64,000 nucleotides of DNA, from assembly GCA_033439795.1 (NCBI GenBank), contig JAUTDP010000009.1:434001-498000 (forward strand), written 5' to 3'. This DNA comes from Sordaria brevicollis. Its lineage: Eukaryota; Ascomycota; Sordariomycetes; Sordariales; Sordariaceae. The position numbers and the translations under genes are program-made. The notes under the pieces were generated by a model. That model had not been told where the DNA came from and made no database searches. It saw only the letters and a list, made by a program, of their open reading frames with translations. Of the stretch, positions 25,601 to 38,019 are shown in pieces (position 1 is the stretch's first letter; each line of letters opens with the position of its first letter).

Positions 25601-27240
25601 ATAAAAATTATAAATATTAAACCCATTATTTCGTAGGAATTTAAAACTAAATTTATTATAAAGTACGAAAGCGATTTTAAATTTAAATAAATTATAATTA
25701 TAATTATCGAAAAAAAAGGAAGAGCGATTAATTCGAAATTATAAAAATAATAAAAAGCCCCGGCTATTTACGGATTTATTTAATATCGAAGAAAAATTAT
25801 TATACTATATTAATTTTAATAATAAACGTCGCTTTTATATTCTCCGCTCGTACGTTTAAAATCTTTTAGAATTAATTTATAATAATAATTAGTATTTTAA
25901 TATAAATTATATAATAATTAAATTCAATAACGTCTATTTTAATAAAAAAATATAAAAAGTACGGATTTACGTATAATTTTACCCTATTTATAAATAATAT
26001 TAAACCTATAGAAATTTAACCCTTAACGAATTATAATCAATCTAATCCTTCCTATAATTATATTATACAATTATAATAAATTTTATTACTAATATACTAC
26101 TAATTAATATTAAAAATATATTTTAATCGTTATTAGGATTTAATAAATTTAATTAATTCGCTATATAAATTTATAAATTTAATAAAAAAAAATTATTAAT
26201 AACAGGGTATAAATCGTATACCGTTATTAAATAAATAATCGTATTTATACGTATTTAAACAATTTACGATTAAGGATTTCCTTAAATAATTATTAGTAAT
26301 AAAGATACTAAATTCGTATCCGCCCTATAGAAAACTATTTTTAATAAATATTACGTTAAACTTCTTTTCAATATTATATATTATCCTTAAATAAATAATT
26401 AATCGGAGAATATTAATTAAACGGTCGAATTTATTATTTATATACATTACGTAATTTCGGAAGAATTTTAAACAAATATATTACCCGCGTTATAATATAC
26501 CTTTAATAATACCGTTTAAGCTACGCTAAATATATCCTTAAATAAAATAATTATAGACTTTAAATTTCGTTTATTCGTAAACGTTATATCGCTCTAAAAT
26601 TAAATTAAATTTAATAATATATTAAAATTCAACGTAATCCGTAAAGGATTATAATAAGAAGTTATAATATTTATCAATATAATAGGAATAACGTCGAAAA
26701 CGCAATATAACGCTAAATATTAACTTTTAGAATTCGAAATCGGCGATATAATATTCTTAAAATTAAATAAAGGTTATTATTTACTAAATAAATTAAAGCC
26801 TAAATAATTAATTAAAAAATTAAAATTATATATAATTATTAAGTGCGTAGGCCGTTTCGTTTACGAATTTAACTTCCCGAAGGATTCGAAAATTTATTTT
26901 ATTATTTTAATCGCTTACTTCTAAAAACTTACGTAAGGCTAAAACCTTTACGAATGCGATATCGATTCCGTTAAAAATATTAAACTAAATAATTAAACTA
27001 ATTTTATAATTAAAAAGATTTTAAATCGTTATATTTAAATATATAAAAAAAAGGGTAAAATTATAGAGTATTTAATTAAATATAAAAGAAAAAATAATAT
27101 TATAAATAAGTAAATTCGTCGTTCGGTATTAATATCGATTTTTAAAAATATAATTAGGACGTATAAAGAAATTTATTTAATAAATTAAGAGGCGGAAAAG
27201 GCTAAAATAATTATATATTGCCGGAATAAATTAAGGTAAA
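22600..27240 (+). pseudogene. D pol relic: PR, RT, RNase H, integrase
   Basis: The RT box reads YINNIIIF at about 24578-24601 (mutated YVDDIVIF). It is followed by a stretch like the GYPSxKxLGxxVD and LExYLGxxxxLRxYI regions that characterise one group of fungal gypsy elements. Integrase lies at about 25600-26950. Its C-terminal part is well preserved, with FEIGDIVFLKLNKGYY near 26737, then the core VGRFVYEFNFPKDSK at about 26850-26895, typical of the gypsy integrase end (x-P-I-I-S-x-A-x-L follows). No chromodomain is evident. Confidence 0.88.
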
Positions 27241-27640
27241 AAAAATCCTATATTTTAGGGGGTATATTATAGTAGATTTACTAACTAACCGGCGGGTTCG
27301 TTTTATATAAAAGACGATTATCCGTTTTAATATAATTTAAAGGGCTAGTACGGCTAATAATAGCCGGCTAATAAAAGGGCTTTTAAATATTTTACTCTAT
27401 TTATACGGCTATTTAATTAGTATTAAACTTATAATTTATAATTTCTTTTATTTATAATCGCTTTTAGCGCCCGCGTTTTTCGTTTTTCTTTTCCTTTCTT
27501 TTTCCTTTTAATTATATTTCTTTTTTTAAAGGGGAATTTTTATACTAAATATTAAACCCTCTTAAATAATTCCCGTCCGCCTTTTATTACTATTAATTAA
27601 ATTATAACTAATAATATTTATATAAAATCTCCTTATATTT
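27241..27640 (+). other. D spacer between pol and 3' coding relic
   Basis: It holds AGGGGGTATATTATAG at about 27257-27272, which looks like a polypurine tract followed by an LTR-like start, then a TATATAAAAG promoter-like box near 27305 and a long pyrimidine run at 27470-27530. It could be an internal promoter region for the following reading frame, or the remains of an older LTR. No matching partner is seen. Confidence 0.35.
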
Positions 27641-27649
27641 ATTAACGGT

Positions 27650-30230
27650 TTATATTAATATAATCGAACCTAATATAATTAAAATTAATAAAGTAGAAAT
27701 TAAAAATAAAAGCTTATATTCGTATTAATAATTACGCCTAATATACCCTCTATTAACATCGCTTTATATAAGAGGAAATTTATCGTAGCCTTTAATAAAA
27801 ATTAGATCGAATTTATTTAAACGATCGCTATATAAAATTATAATATTAAAGAATAAGAAAAGGAAATATTCGAAAGCGATAAACGTATCCTTAAATAAAT
27901 TTTTATTAAAATATAAATCCTAATAACTAAAATTAACTTTATTAGTAATCGGGAAACTTATATTATTAATATCGAAATTCACTACCCTAAGTAGGCCGAA
28001 TTCGAATATATTATCGTTTTAAGCCCGGAATTCGCTATTTAAATACTTACTAAAAACGCTACCTATTTAATAATTTATATTATTAACGACTTTATTAAAT
28101 CGTTTAAAAAATTAAAAATAATATATTATTAAACGTTATAATAAATTTAAAAATAATATATATTTTAATATTAATATAATAATTTCTTACCGGTTTACTT
28201 TAATCGGTATAATAAATTTATTCTATTAAACGACTCCGAAGAACTCTTCGCCGACGATAATTAATTAATAAAATCTACAACGTACGAAAACCGTTTTCGT
28301 ATTCCCCTAATCGAATTTAAATTTAATATTTTCTTCAATTTCGATAAAAAGGAGATTATAATTTATATATATTCAACTATCGTTAATATTATTATTACTA
28401 TTAACGTTTATATAACCCCGCTTAAAAAAATATATTAAACGCCTTCCTTCCTTATCGATCCCAATTATAACGTCCTCGCTCCTAAAATTATTAATTATAT
28501 TTAATAAAATTAAGACGGTAAAACTATTAATACTTACATTAACGTTAAAAACCTACTTCGTTAAAAAATTCGTATATAATCTATTAAATTACTTTAAAAT
28601 AATCTCTTTATTACGGTTAGAACCGCGCTCACTAAGGCCGTAATTACTCCTCAAGCTAATATAAAGTATATTAATAATAATTTCGATTTTAACCATTTCA
28701 TTATTATAATAACCCTTAAAAATATTAATAATTCTAAATTTAAAATTAATTACGTCCTACGTAACGACGCCTTTATTTTTTACTAAAAATTTTTTAAAAA
28801 TATATTTACCGTAATTATTTATAACCGTATTTTAAAGGAAAAACCCACCGCTACCAAAATCAACGAAAAAGAAGACAATTATAATAACGATTTTTTAAAG
28901 GACGATTTCGACCCTTTTACTTTTAATATTATTAAAAATCAAAATAACTTTAATAACCTTTATAATAATATAACCCCTTATATTATTACGCTTATTTATT
29001 TAAAAAATAAATTTAGAAAAATTACTATTAAATATCTAAATTCGGTTTATACCCTTTATTAAAATATACGTAAAGGCTTTAAAAAATCTTATAAAAATAT
29101 AGAATTTTATATTGCAAATTTATTAAAAAATTATATTTTATTTTCGGAAATAAATTTAATTTATTACCTTCGTTAATAATCCGTAATTCTCATATATATT
29201 ATAAAAAATATTCGGGACTATTATAAATAAAAAAGAATTTACCTAATATATATCGATTTCTTCATTTATTATTATTCGAACGGTAATATTAATTTATTAG
29301 AATAAATTAATTTAATTTTATTTTAAATTAATATAATTTATTGTATTTATATTAACGAAGCCGAATTCGATAATAATAAAGAATAGAAAATTACTAAGGA
29401 TTAATTCCGCTTTAATTGAATCCTACGTAACGATTTTACTTAATTAAAAGCGGATTTATACGAAGAAATTTAAAGCGAATTCGGTTCCTATTAATATACC
29501 CTCTCTTAATTCGTTATTAAAATTAATAAAATAAATAAACGTATCGTCCCTATAAAATTATTCTTCGCTATTTCTAAAATTATTAAAAAAGGATTAAAAG
29601 ATATTAAAAGCTCGAATAAAAGCTTCGCCCTTTTAATAAATAAATTTCGCGGCGGAAAAGCGGATTTCGATATTAATATTAAAATCGATAATTTTAATAT
29701 AGAAATATTAAACCCCGATTCCCTTATAATCGCCCGTATAATTCGAATTACTATTAAATAGAATATATAAAAGAAAAAAATTCGGTCGGATAAGGCCGTA
29801 ATAATTCCAATTTCTTTAGGAACCTTTTATTTCCTATTTACGTTTTAAATTACAGGTTTAACCCTATTAATTTCGTCTTTAATTATTACTATTAATACGA
29901 ATATATAAACCCTTAAATTATACGAAATTAATATAATTAGAATCGATATTACCGTTATATATTATAATTCTATTAAATATTACTATTTATCCGCGAAGGA
30001 ATCGGTTACCCTAATTAATTCCGTTAATAATAATAACCGTTTTAAAATCCTTAACGGCATTTAAACGCTTATAGCCGACCCTATTTCGGCAATTTCTAAT
30101 TATTATAGCCGTAAAATTAAGGAATTTATTTCGGCCGCTAATAAATTTAGAAACCTTCTTACCTAAATTTGCAAATTAATAAATAAAAAGGAGGAATAAT
30201 AAATAAAGGGAAAGAATTTATAATAAATTA
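27650..30230 (+). pseudogene. Unidentified long coding relic downstream of D pol
   Basis: A plus-strand frame of roughly 850 codons can be followed with few stops, almost all TAA or TAG at positions expected for Gln or Trp. It is best between 28200 and 30200, for example RTALTKAVITPQ near 28620, ALLINKFRGGKADFD near 29630 and YLSAKESVTLINSV near 29990. I see no retroviral motif, zinc finger or obvious membrane segment. It lies between integrase and the polypurine tract, where envelope-like or captured genes sit in other elements. I do not recognise the family. Confidence 0.5.
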
Positions 30231-30332
30231 AAGAATTACCGGTAATATTAAAAATACTTTAAGCGTAAAATATATTTAATTAAAAAATAAATAAACTTCG
30301 ATGTAATAATTATTTCCTTTTATTAAGGGAGA

Positions 30333-30725
30333 TATTATATATTAATATAAATTAATATATACTTAATTTTAGTAATCGGGCTCGGCCCGACTTCTAAATC
30401 TAAATATAGTATTAAATATAAATAATTTACTTCGTCCCTTTAAGGAGGAAGTTAATTAATTATCTATATACAATTAGAAATTTTTACTCAATAATTATTT
30501 ATTAATATAAATCCTAGGTTATAATTACTAAATTCGATATTATTAAGCTCGATATTAATTATATCGAGACCGATAATATCGACTTCGACGCAGACCTTCC
30601 CGTCGAATTCGATAAGGTCGAATTCGGCCAAGCCGATTCCGATATTATCGAGTTCGATTCGGTCGACTTCGACTAGGTCGATTCCGATAGAAGGTGTAGA
30701 TAGTATAACCATCACTTTCGTAATA
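30333..30725 (+). repeat. D 3' LTR (393 bp)
   Basis: Same length as the 5' copy. The left (inner) end is RIPed, TATTATATATTAATA. The right (outer) end is intact, with GACTTCGACGCAGACC. An open frame on the minus strand across this LTR reads as a Val/Asp/Ile/Glu-rich repeat, comes from the TCGA-rich texture, and is not a gene. Confidence 0.95.
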
Positions 30726-30903
30726 CCTACAACCCCCTTTAAAAGGATAGAATTTACGACCCTACTTTACGGTACGGCTTTTCCCCCTTTTTCTCTTCGT
30801 AGAACCTTATTAATTTATTAGGCTTAATATTTATACTATACTCTATTATCCCCCTTATATTAAATTCTACCTACCTTTATAAAAGAGAAAGAGAGAGCCT
30901 ACA
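30726..30903 (+). repeat. E 5' LTR, part 2
   Basis: It resumes with the duplicated CCTAC, then AACCCCCTTTAAAAGGATAG, and matches 60174-60230. The inner two thirds have no partner at the E 3' end (truncated there) but match the F LTR. It probably ends CCTACA at 30903, giving a full LTR of about 298 bp. The inner portion is more RIPed than the outer. Confidence 0.85.
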
Positions 30904-30999
30904 ACTATTTAAACGCAACGATATTAATTATTAGAATAATTAATTTTAATATATTTAATTCAAACGAAAAAATAATTTCTACACCCTTTATACAAAATA

Positions 31000-32230
31000 C
31001 CTCCTCTTAAAACCTCCCTAATTTTCTTACTTTTATAAAATCTACCCCTATAAATCCCTAAACCTCCCAAACCTAAAGGATCCTTTCTACTATTACAAAC
31101 GTACTAAATATTAATAAATTCGATTTCTCTAAAACTATCCGTATTACCGCTATAACCCTAACTATTAATCGTTCTCCCTACCCCCAAATAAATTTTATAT
31201 TTTCTAACGTCCCGGTTTTAAGCGTAATTAATCCTATAATTAATTTAAACTATAGGCGTAAATCTATTATCCTCCCTATTTAGGACGGTATTTAAAAAAA
31301 TTTTAATTTCTATTTCGTATAATTTATTAAAATTTACAATATTAATAATAAAATTAAATTTCGGGTAGACCGTAAAGTTATATAAATCGAAATCTTTAAT
31401 ATTTTACCCGCTTATAAAAACAAGAAACTTAAAGGTTTTTAAATCCAATATATTTTAAATAAAACCGTAAACCTTATATTCTTATTTAATTAAATTAACC
31501 GTATTTTCGGGGCTTACTACCTATATAACGCTATATTAACGCATTTCTATACTATATATTAATATAATAAATAATATTTTTCTACTTTCTATATAAAATA
31601 AGAAAATAAACTATTTAAAATTAAAAAGGCCCTATAAAACGACGAATTTGAATTAAATATATTCTATAACGTCCTTAATTAAAAATTCTTAAACGTAATT
31701 TTTACTATCGAACTTCTTAATAATTATAATAATTATACCGAAGTATTATAATTTTAAATTATTAAATACTAATATACTAAAGCCTTTAAAGCCTTTAAAT
31801 AAATAAACCGTCGATAAGGAAAAAAAATTTAAAAGAATATTAACCGCTATTAAACGCTTAAAATTCTTTAATAAATTAACGTCCCGCAATCTACTTCGAA
31901 CTCCTAACCTACAACTCTTATAAATTTTACCGAATTAAAAACCCGCAACGCTAATAACGATATAAATATATTTATAAGGAGAATTTCTTCGGGACTTATT
32001 CGGAATAGAAAAAGAGGTTATAAAAGTAAAAGGAACGGTTAAACCTAATATAGAGCGAAATAAATTTTTAATAAAAAATATTAAAGGTATAAAGAAAACG
32101 GCCTTTATATAAAATATAATATTAAAAGATATTATACCATTAAGTACTTATATTTACCGGCCGAAAATCTAAATAAGAAAATCGGTATTAATATTACGGC
32201 CTTAACCCTACCGATATTAAAAAACGAAGA
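31000..32230 (+). pseudogene. E gag relic with CCHC zinc knuckle
   Basis: Plus-strand capsid/nucleocapsid relic. At about 32100-32152 the frame reads YIKYNIKRYYTIKY, which restores the CX2CX4HX4C spacing if the Tyr residues are mutated Cys or His. The adjoining LYL is shared with F. It lies about 100 bp after the split 5' LTR. N-terminal limits are approximate because RIP has removed any usable start. Confidence 0.7.
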
Positions 32231-35200
32231 CGAATTTACATCCATTATAAAAAATTAAGGAAAAAAGTTATTCTAATATATAATCGAGTACTAAAATCCT
32301 TAGAAAAATTAAATAAAAAGGTAGAAAATTTTAAAGTAAAAAATAACATAGAAATTAAACCTACTTTAATTCTATTTATTATTAATAATTATAATTTAAT
32401 TTACGCCTTCGTCGACGAAGGATATTAATATTATATTATAATTAATAAAAAAATTATATAGGATTTAAAAATCCTTATAATTTCTATCCTAAAATATAAA
32501 GTAAAAAGAATTTCTACGGTAATAGAAGGAGCTATTATTTATAATATAATATAAATAATTATAAAAGTAAACGGCTATATAAAATTAACCGTAATTTACA
32601 TAATCTTAAAATTAGAATACCCTATTATATTAAATAAATTATAATTATCTACGCATAGGGCCTACTCCGTCCCCTACAAAAAACGTTTATATATAAGAGT
32701 AATAAATAATGAAATTCTTTATATTAGAAAAAAAGAGAAGGAAAATACCCCTTTTATTAAGGAGGTTAAATTTATAATTTATATCCTCGCTATTATATTC
32801 GTAGGGATAATAAATCGAAACTACAAGAAATATAAATATATAATAATTAAAAACTATATTTATATAATTAATTTATACGATATTAAAAAAACCTTAATAC
32901 TAAAGAAAATTTATATAGAAATAAAATTAAAAAAGAAAATCCTTTAATAATATTATTATCTTTTACCCCTATTTATAAAAATAGAAGCCAATAAATTTAA
33001 CCCCTATAAACTAGGTATCGACTACGTTATTAATTTTAAAAAGGGCTTAAACGGCTAAAATTTACCGATCCCCTTTAAACCTATCTATAATATATTAAAA
33101 GTAGAATTATTAATTTTAAAAAAAATATTAAAGGATTTTATAAAGAAAGGATATATCCGCACGAATAATTTAAACGCTATTACCCTAATCCTATTTATTA
33201 AAAAATTAGGAAATAATTTATAATTTTATTACAATTATTAAACATTTAATACTATTATATAATTAAACCACTACCCTTTACCTTTAATTTAAAATATTTT
33301 TAAAATCATTAAAAGTATAAAATAATATACTAAAATAAACGTAATATAAATTTTCTATAAAATGCGTATAGCTATAAAAGAAGAATAGAAAACGATATTC
33401 CGAATATAGTACAAGCTCTTTAAATAATTAATAATCCCTTTCGGACTCTCGGAGGCCCTAACGTTATTCTAACGGTATATTAATTTTATTTTAAAGGATT
33501 TCCTAAACGAATTTTACTCGGTATATATAAATAATATATTTATATATTTATTAAGAATTAAAAAAAATTATAAGGAAAAAGTTAAAAAGGTATTTAACGA
33601 AATTAATTTTATATAATTTATATTTTAATCCTAATAAATACAAATTTATAATTACGAAGGTTAAATATTTAAAATTTATTATTTATATAGGCGTAAGTAT
33701 ATAAATAAATTTAAATAAAATTAAAATAATTTTAGAATAATTCCTACTTATATCGTAGAAAAGGGTACGTAATTTTTTAAATTTCGTAAACTATTACCGG
33801 ATATTTATCCTTTAATTTTCGAAAGTAATTATACCCTTAATAATTTTTATAAAAAAAAGAATAACTTTCGAATAAATTAAAGAATACGAATTTACGTTCC
33901 AATTATTAAAAACCCTATTTATAAAAACCTTTATACTTATAAAATTTAACCCTAAAAAAACTATTTATTTAAAAGTAAATTATAACGGTTACGCCTTCGG
34001 AGGAATAATTGTATAAAATTAAAAGAATAATATATATAAAATTATTAACTTCTATTCCTAAAAATTAACGCTAATAAAATAAAATTACTTAATTTATAAT
34101 AAAGAAACATTAACGATTATTTTTTACTTAGAGGAATAATTAACAAAATTCCGTAATTATAAAGAATTAACTATTTTAATAAATTATAAAAATTTGGAAT
34201 ACTTTATAAAAAAATAGTAATTATTTAAAAAATAAACCCGCCAAATAAAATACCTCTTATATTTTAATTTTAATATTATTTATAAATTAAGTAAAAATAT
34301 TATAATCTTAAATACCCTATTTCGCCGAAATTAGGATAAACCTATAGGAAAGGATTTAAAAGCTAAAAATATATAATTTATCCCGGAATTTACATTTAAA
34401 AAATATATACGAATCTCCGCCTTTTCTATAATGTTAAAACCGGTAAAAAGAGTATAGGTTTTTAAAAATGCGGATTTATAATAATTCTAAAATTAAGCGG
34501 TTTAAAAAGACTCTATATATTAAATTATATTATAAACCGTTACCGAAAATACCTATACCTTTAACTTATTTCTATAATTTAAAATATAAATCGCCAATTA
34601 TATTATAAATAACCTAAAGCGATTAAAATATAAAAGAAAAATCTAAATTCTAAAAGCTCCTACGGCTATAGAAATAACGGCCCTAATAATAACGGAAAAG
34701 GAATACTAATTTAACGCCTTATATACCGCCTTAATCTAATATATATATAAAACTCCTACCCTTAATTACCCGAGAAGGGAAAGAATAATTTACATATTTA
34801 TAAAAAAATACTATTAACTTTTATTAGGCCCTTAAGTTCGATAGTTTTTACGCAATTATTACGTATACAATTCGATAAAAATTTAGAAAAATATAAAACG
34901 AAGGCTCCTCTAATCCTTACTACCCCTAAAACGCTAATACCGAAACTTATAATTGGATTTTATTACCAATCTCCCAAATTGTAAAGGTAATACCTATTTA
35001 TTAATTTATAAAGACCAATTAATAAAGGGAATAACTCTAAAGCCTATACCCTCTATAAATATAAATTTATATATAAAATAATTCTTCTCTTATTTTATCT
35101 ATTATTATAATTAATTATATATTATTATTAATAATAGAAATACTAATTAAATAAATAAATTTTAAAAACGTTTTTATAAATTAATAAGTATAGAGCAATT

Positions 35201-36150
35201 CTTTAATACTATTTACTACCTAGAAATAGACGGGGGCCCGGAGAGAATAAATTAAAAGGTTTATACCTTCTTTAAAATATATATTAATTACTTACAAAAC
35301 GATTAAAATTATTAGACCCCTATAGTATAAATCGTTATTAATAATAAAATTAATACTTTAATCGGTATAAATATATTTTTTATTTCTTATAATTACGAAA
35401 TTAGCTTTATAATTTTTATAATAAAGGATTTTATACCCCTACTTATAATATTTATCTTAAAAAAAAAGGCCTATAAATTCGTCGAAAAATTATAATAAAT
35501 TTCGGATTTATATTAAATAACTATAACTACCGCCGTATAATAATAAAAAAAATTCGCTAACTAATCGAAATACCCTATTAAAAGATTCTAAATCGGAAAT
35601 AAAATCTAATTTAATTTTAAAAATTTTAATTCTAAGCGCCTAAAGAAGAAATTCGACGTAATTTACGTAAAATATATTATATTTAAAATATTCTCTCCCT
35701 ATATAATAAAATTTAAAAGGCTCCTTACGGGCGCCTATAACGTCTTTTATATAAATTTATTATATAGAGCCGTAGAAAATCCTCTCCCGGGATAAATTAT
35801 ATCCGACCCGTAACCCCTAAAAATAATTATAGAAGGAGAAAAGGAATAAGAGGTAAAAGAATCCTTTACGTAAATAATTTTATAGATTTTAATAATATAA
35901 TTATAAGAAACGTTCTCGTAAAATAGAAAGGATTTAAAAATATTATATAAAAGCCTTTAAAAATTTCCTAAAAATTATAATATTAAACGAATTCGAAAAA
36001 TAATACAAACCTATAAATATAAATATAAAACCCTTAGAGAAATAATAGAACGGGAAATAAATTCGCTCGGGAATAAAACAACGTTAATATAATTAAAAAT
36101 TAAAAAATCCAATTTAAGAAGGAGGATAGTAAGGGTTAACCTATTATAAA
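32230..36150 (+). pseudogene. E pol relic: PR, RT, RNase H, integrase, chromodomain
   Basis: The RT fingers and palm read clearly: LPIPFKPIYN around 33060, then LNHYPLPLI around 33270, IPFGLSEA around 33440, and the catalytic YINNIFIY at about 33514-33540 (mutated YxDDIFIY). RNase H follows at about 33900-34250 and integrase after 34500. A chromodomain is visible at about 35840-35960 (RILYVNN then RNVLVKxKGFK), with an apparent one-base deletion at its start compared with F. This is a dead chromovirus polyprotein. Confidence 0.88.
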
Positions 36151-37781
36151 AAAGTTTTTAATTATATAAAAAAAGAAAAAATAATAAAAAAAATTTTTTT
36201 AAATTATAATATTATTTATTTCCTTATTTATACCCTCTTTCTCTCTTCCTATTAAATTTATTTTATCCTTAATAGCCGAAGGGGTTATAAAACCGAAAAC
36301 CGAACGCGCAAAAATAAGAATAGGGGCCGGGGTATTAAAAAAATTATAATTAAGAGAAAAAATCGAAGGCAAAACGCCGGGAATAGGAGAGGGGGAGGTA
36401 ACGGCCTTTACGAATTCGGTTTCGGTAAATTCGACGGCGGTAGTTTTAATATAGAAACGTATATTACGAATATAAAAACGGGAAAGGGCTATAAATTTTT
36501 ATTTTTTAACCGGAAACCGGGGAATTTTTTCCTCCTCTTTAATAAAAGGGGGGCGGACAGTTATAATAGAAAAGAGGCGGGTAGAAAAACTTCCTAATAA
36601 TTTATTAATATTAACAATGATTTATTATTATTATAATTCGGTAGCTTTTTTAATAAAAATTTAAATTTATAAAGAAATTAATTTTTAGCGGAAGATATTT
36701 ATTTCGGTAGCGGAAATAATAATTATAATAATAATAAAGGTTAGAGCGGGGGCCGTAATAAATAGGGTAATAAAAGCGGGGGCGGCTATAAGGATAAATA
36801 AATTAGAGAAAAAAAATTCGAAAAAATTAGTAAAAAAATAATTAAAGGTTACGAATTTAGGAATATATTTTATAAATTTATTTACCAAAATTATTAAATT
36901 ACGAATTTAAACGGCTTTATTAATATTAATAAAATTTAGGTATTTAACCGTTTATTAAATAATATAAATAATTTAAATTATAATAGAAATAGGCTAATAA
37001 GCTTTATCTAATTCGGTCGTATAAATAATATATTTTTTATTACTTTCGAAATCGGCATTTTAATAATAATAGCCATAAGAAAAATAGGCCTAATATTAAT
37101 TTTCGTTGGGTTTATATTTAATAAAAGTTATTATAATTTTATTCTTTATTTATTTCGCTTTACTACGAAACGAGGGTAGGATATTACGTAAAGCCGTTAT
37201 TATATTAATTTTTTTACTTTTTTTGGGTATAGAGGGGTTAAAGTCGTCGGAATTAAATTCCTCCTTATTTTCCTTTAAATTAATAAAAATATAAATAAAA
37301 ATTTGGATTAAATTTAGGGCTATAGCGGGGGTTGAAGTTTAGGGCAATAAGGCCGCGAAAAAAGGGTTATTAACGTATTAGCTAACGGGGTAAGGGTAAA
37401 AATAAATAACCGGAACCGACTTAAAGGGAAAAGGAAGTAAAATTACCGCAGGAGTCGAAAATACGGCCGGAATTAAGGTAAAGGGAATTTTAAATATAGC
37501 TTAATAATATTAAAGAATAATATATTACTATTATTACAATTAAAAAGTAAATTAATAATAGTATTAAGGCTATTATTACGGGGTAGCGAATATATTAAAA
37601 GTATATATTATTTTTAATTAGTCGGGGGTAAATTTAAAAAAATCTATAGCGAAGGAATTTACGTTTATAGTTAATAAGAATTTAGGGGATTGTAATATAG
37701 AAGAAGGTTTATTAAGAGGATTTAATTTCGCGCTAGAGAAAGGAAAAGGGAAGAGAAGGAGAGAAAGAAAAAAGGGGAAAT
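36151..37781 (+). other. E 3' region upstream of the A insertion
   Basis: About 1.6 kb between pol and the A insertion, continuing at 59843-60052. It is GC-punctuated, with many GGGG runs and purine tracts (37740-37780 is nearly all purine). Short open frames on both strands here are hydrophobic or low-complexity and unsupported. I see no domain. The long 3' region resembles that of F in position and size. Confidence 0.45.
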
Positions 37782-38019
37782 TGTAAAGGGTACAGCACAG
37801 TTGGCATAGATACTAGGTCTTAACGAATCGATAAGGTTTTACAAAGAGGAAAGGGAGGAAGGGAGGCGCCCTCTAAGCGGCACTAGTTAACTATCCTTTT
37901 AAAGGCTAAGCATAGGCTATTCCGCTTACTATAGCGGCAAGGACTGCGATTAGCGGCCTACCTAGCGGCGCGACTAGTAATGCCAATTAGATTTAATTAC
38001 GGGTATTAACCCTATAATA
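37782..38019 (-). repeat. A LTR, left copy (3' LTR)
   Basis: On the plus strand it runs from TGTAAAGGGTACAGC to CCCTATAATA. The outer (left) part is intact, including AGCACAGTTGGCATAG. The inner (right) 60 bp is RIPed compared with the other copy. 238 bp. Confidence 0.95.

Larger units (their letters stand above)
19596..30725 (+). mobile_element. Element D: 11.1-kb Ty3/gypsy retrotransposon inside E's LTR
   Basis: It is bounded by 393-bp LTRs of equal length and perfect CCTAC duplications. Gag and pol are on the plus strand up to about 27240. A further 3 kb holding a long unidentified coding relic precedes the 3' LTR, making D about 4 kb longer than the other elements here. A short polypurine tract (AAGGGAGA, 30325-30332) abuts the 3' LTR. 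It is RIPed throughout except for the outer LTR ends. Confidence 0.95.

Noticed and set aside
30488..30715. Open frame of 75 codons with Val/Asp/Ile/Glu repeats, minus strand
   Set aside because: Lies inside the D 3' LTR; the repetition comes from the TCGA-rich LTR texture.
36685..37294. Two short hydrophobic open frames on opposite strands
   Set aside because: Low-complexity Ile/Phe/Leu frames in AT-rich DNA of E's 3' region, with no start context or homology.
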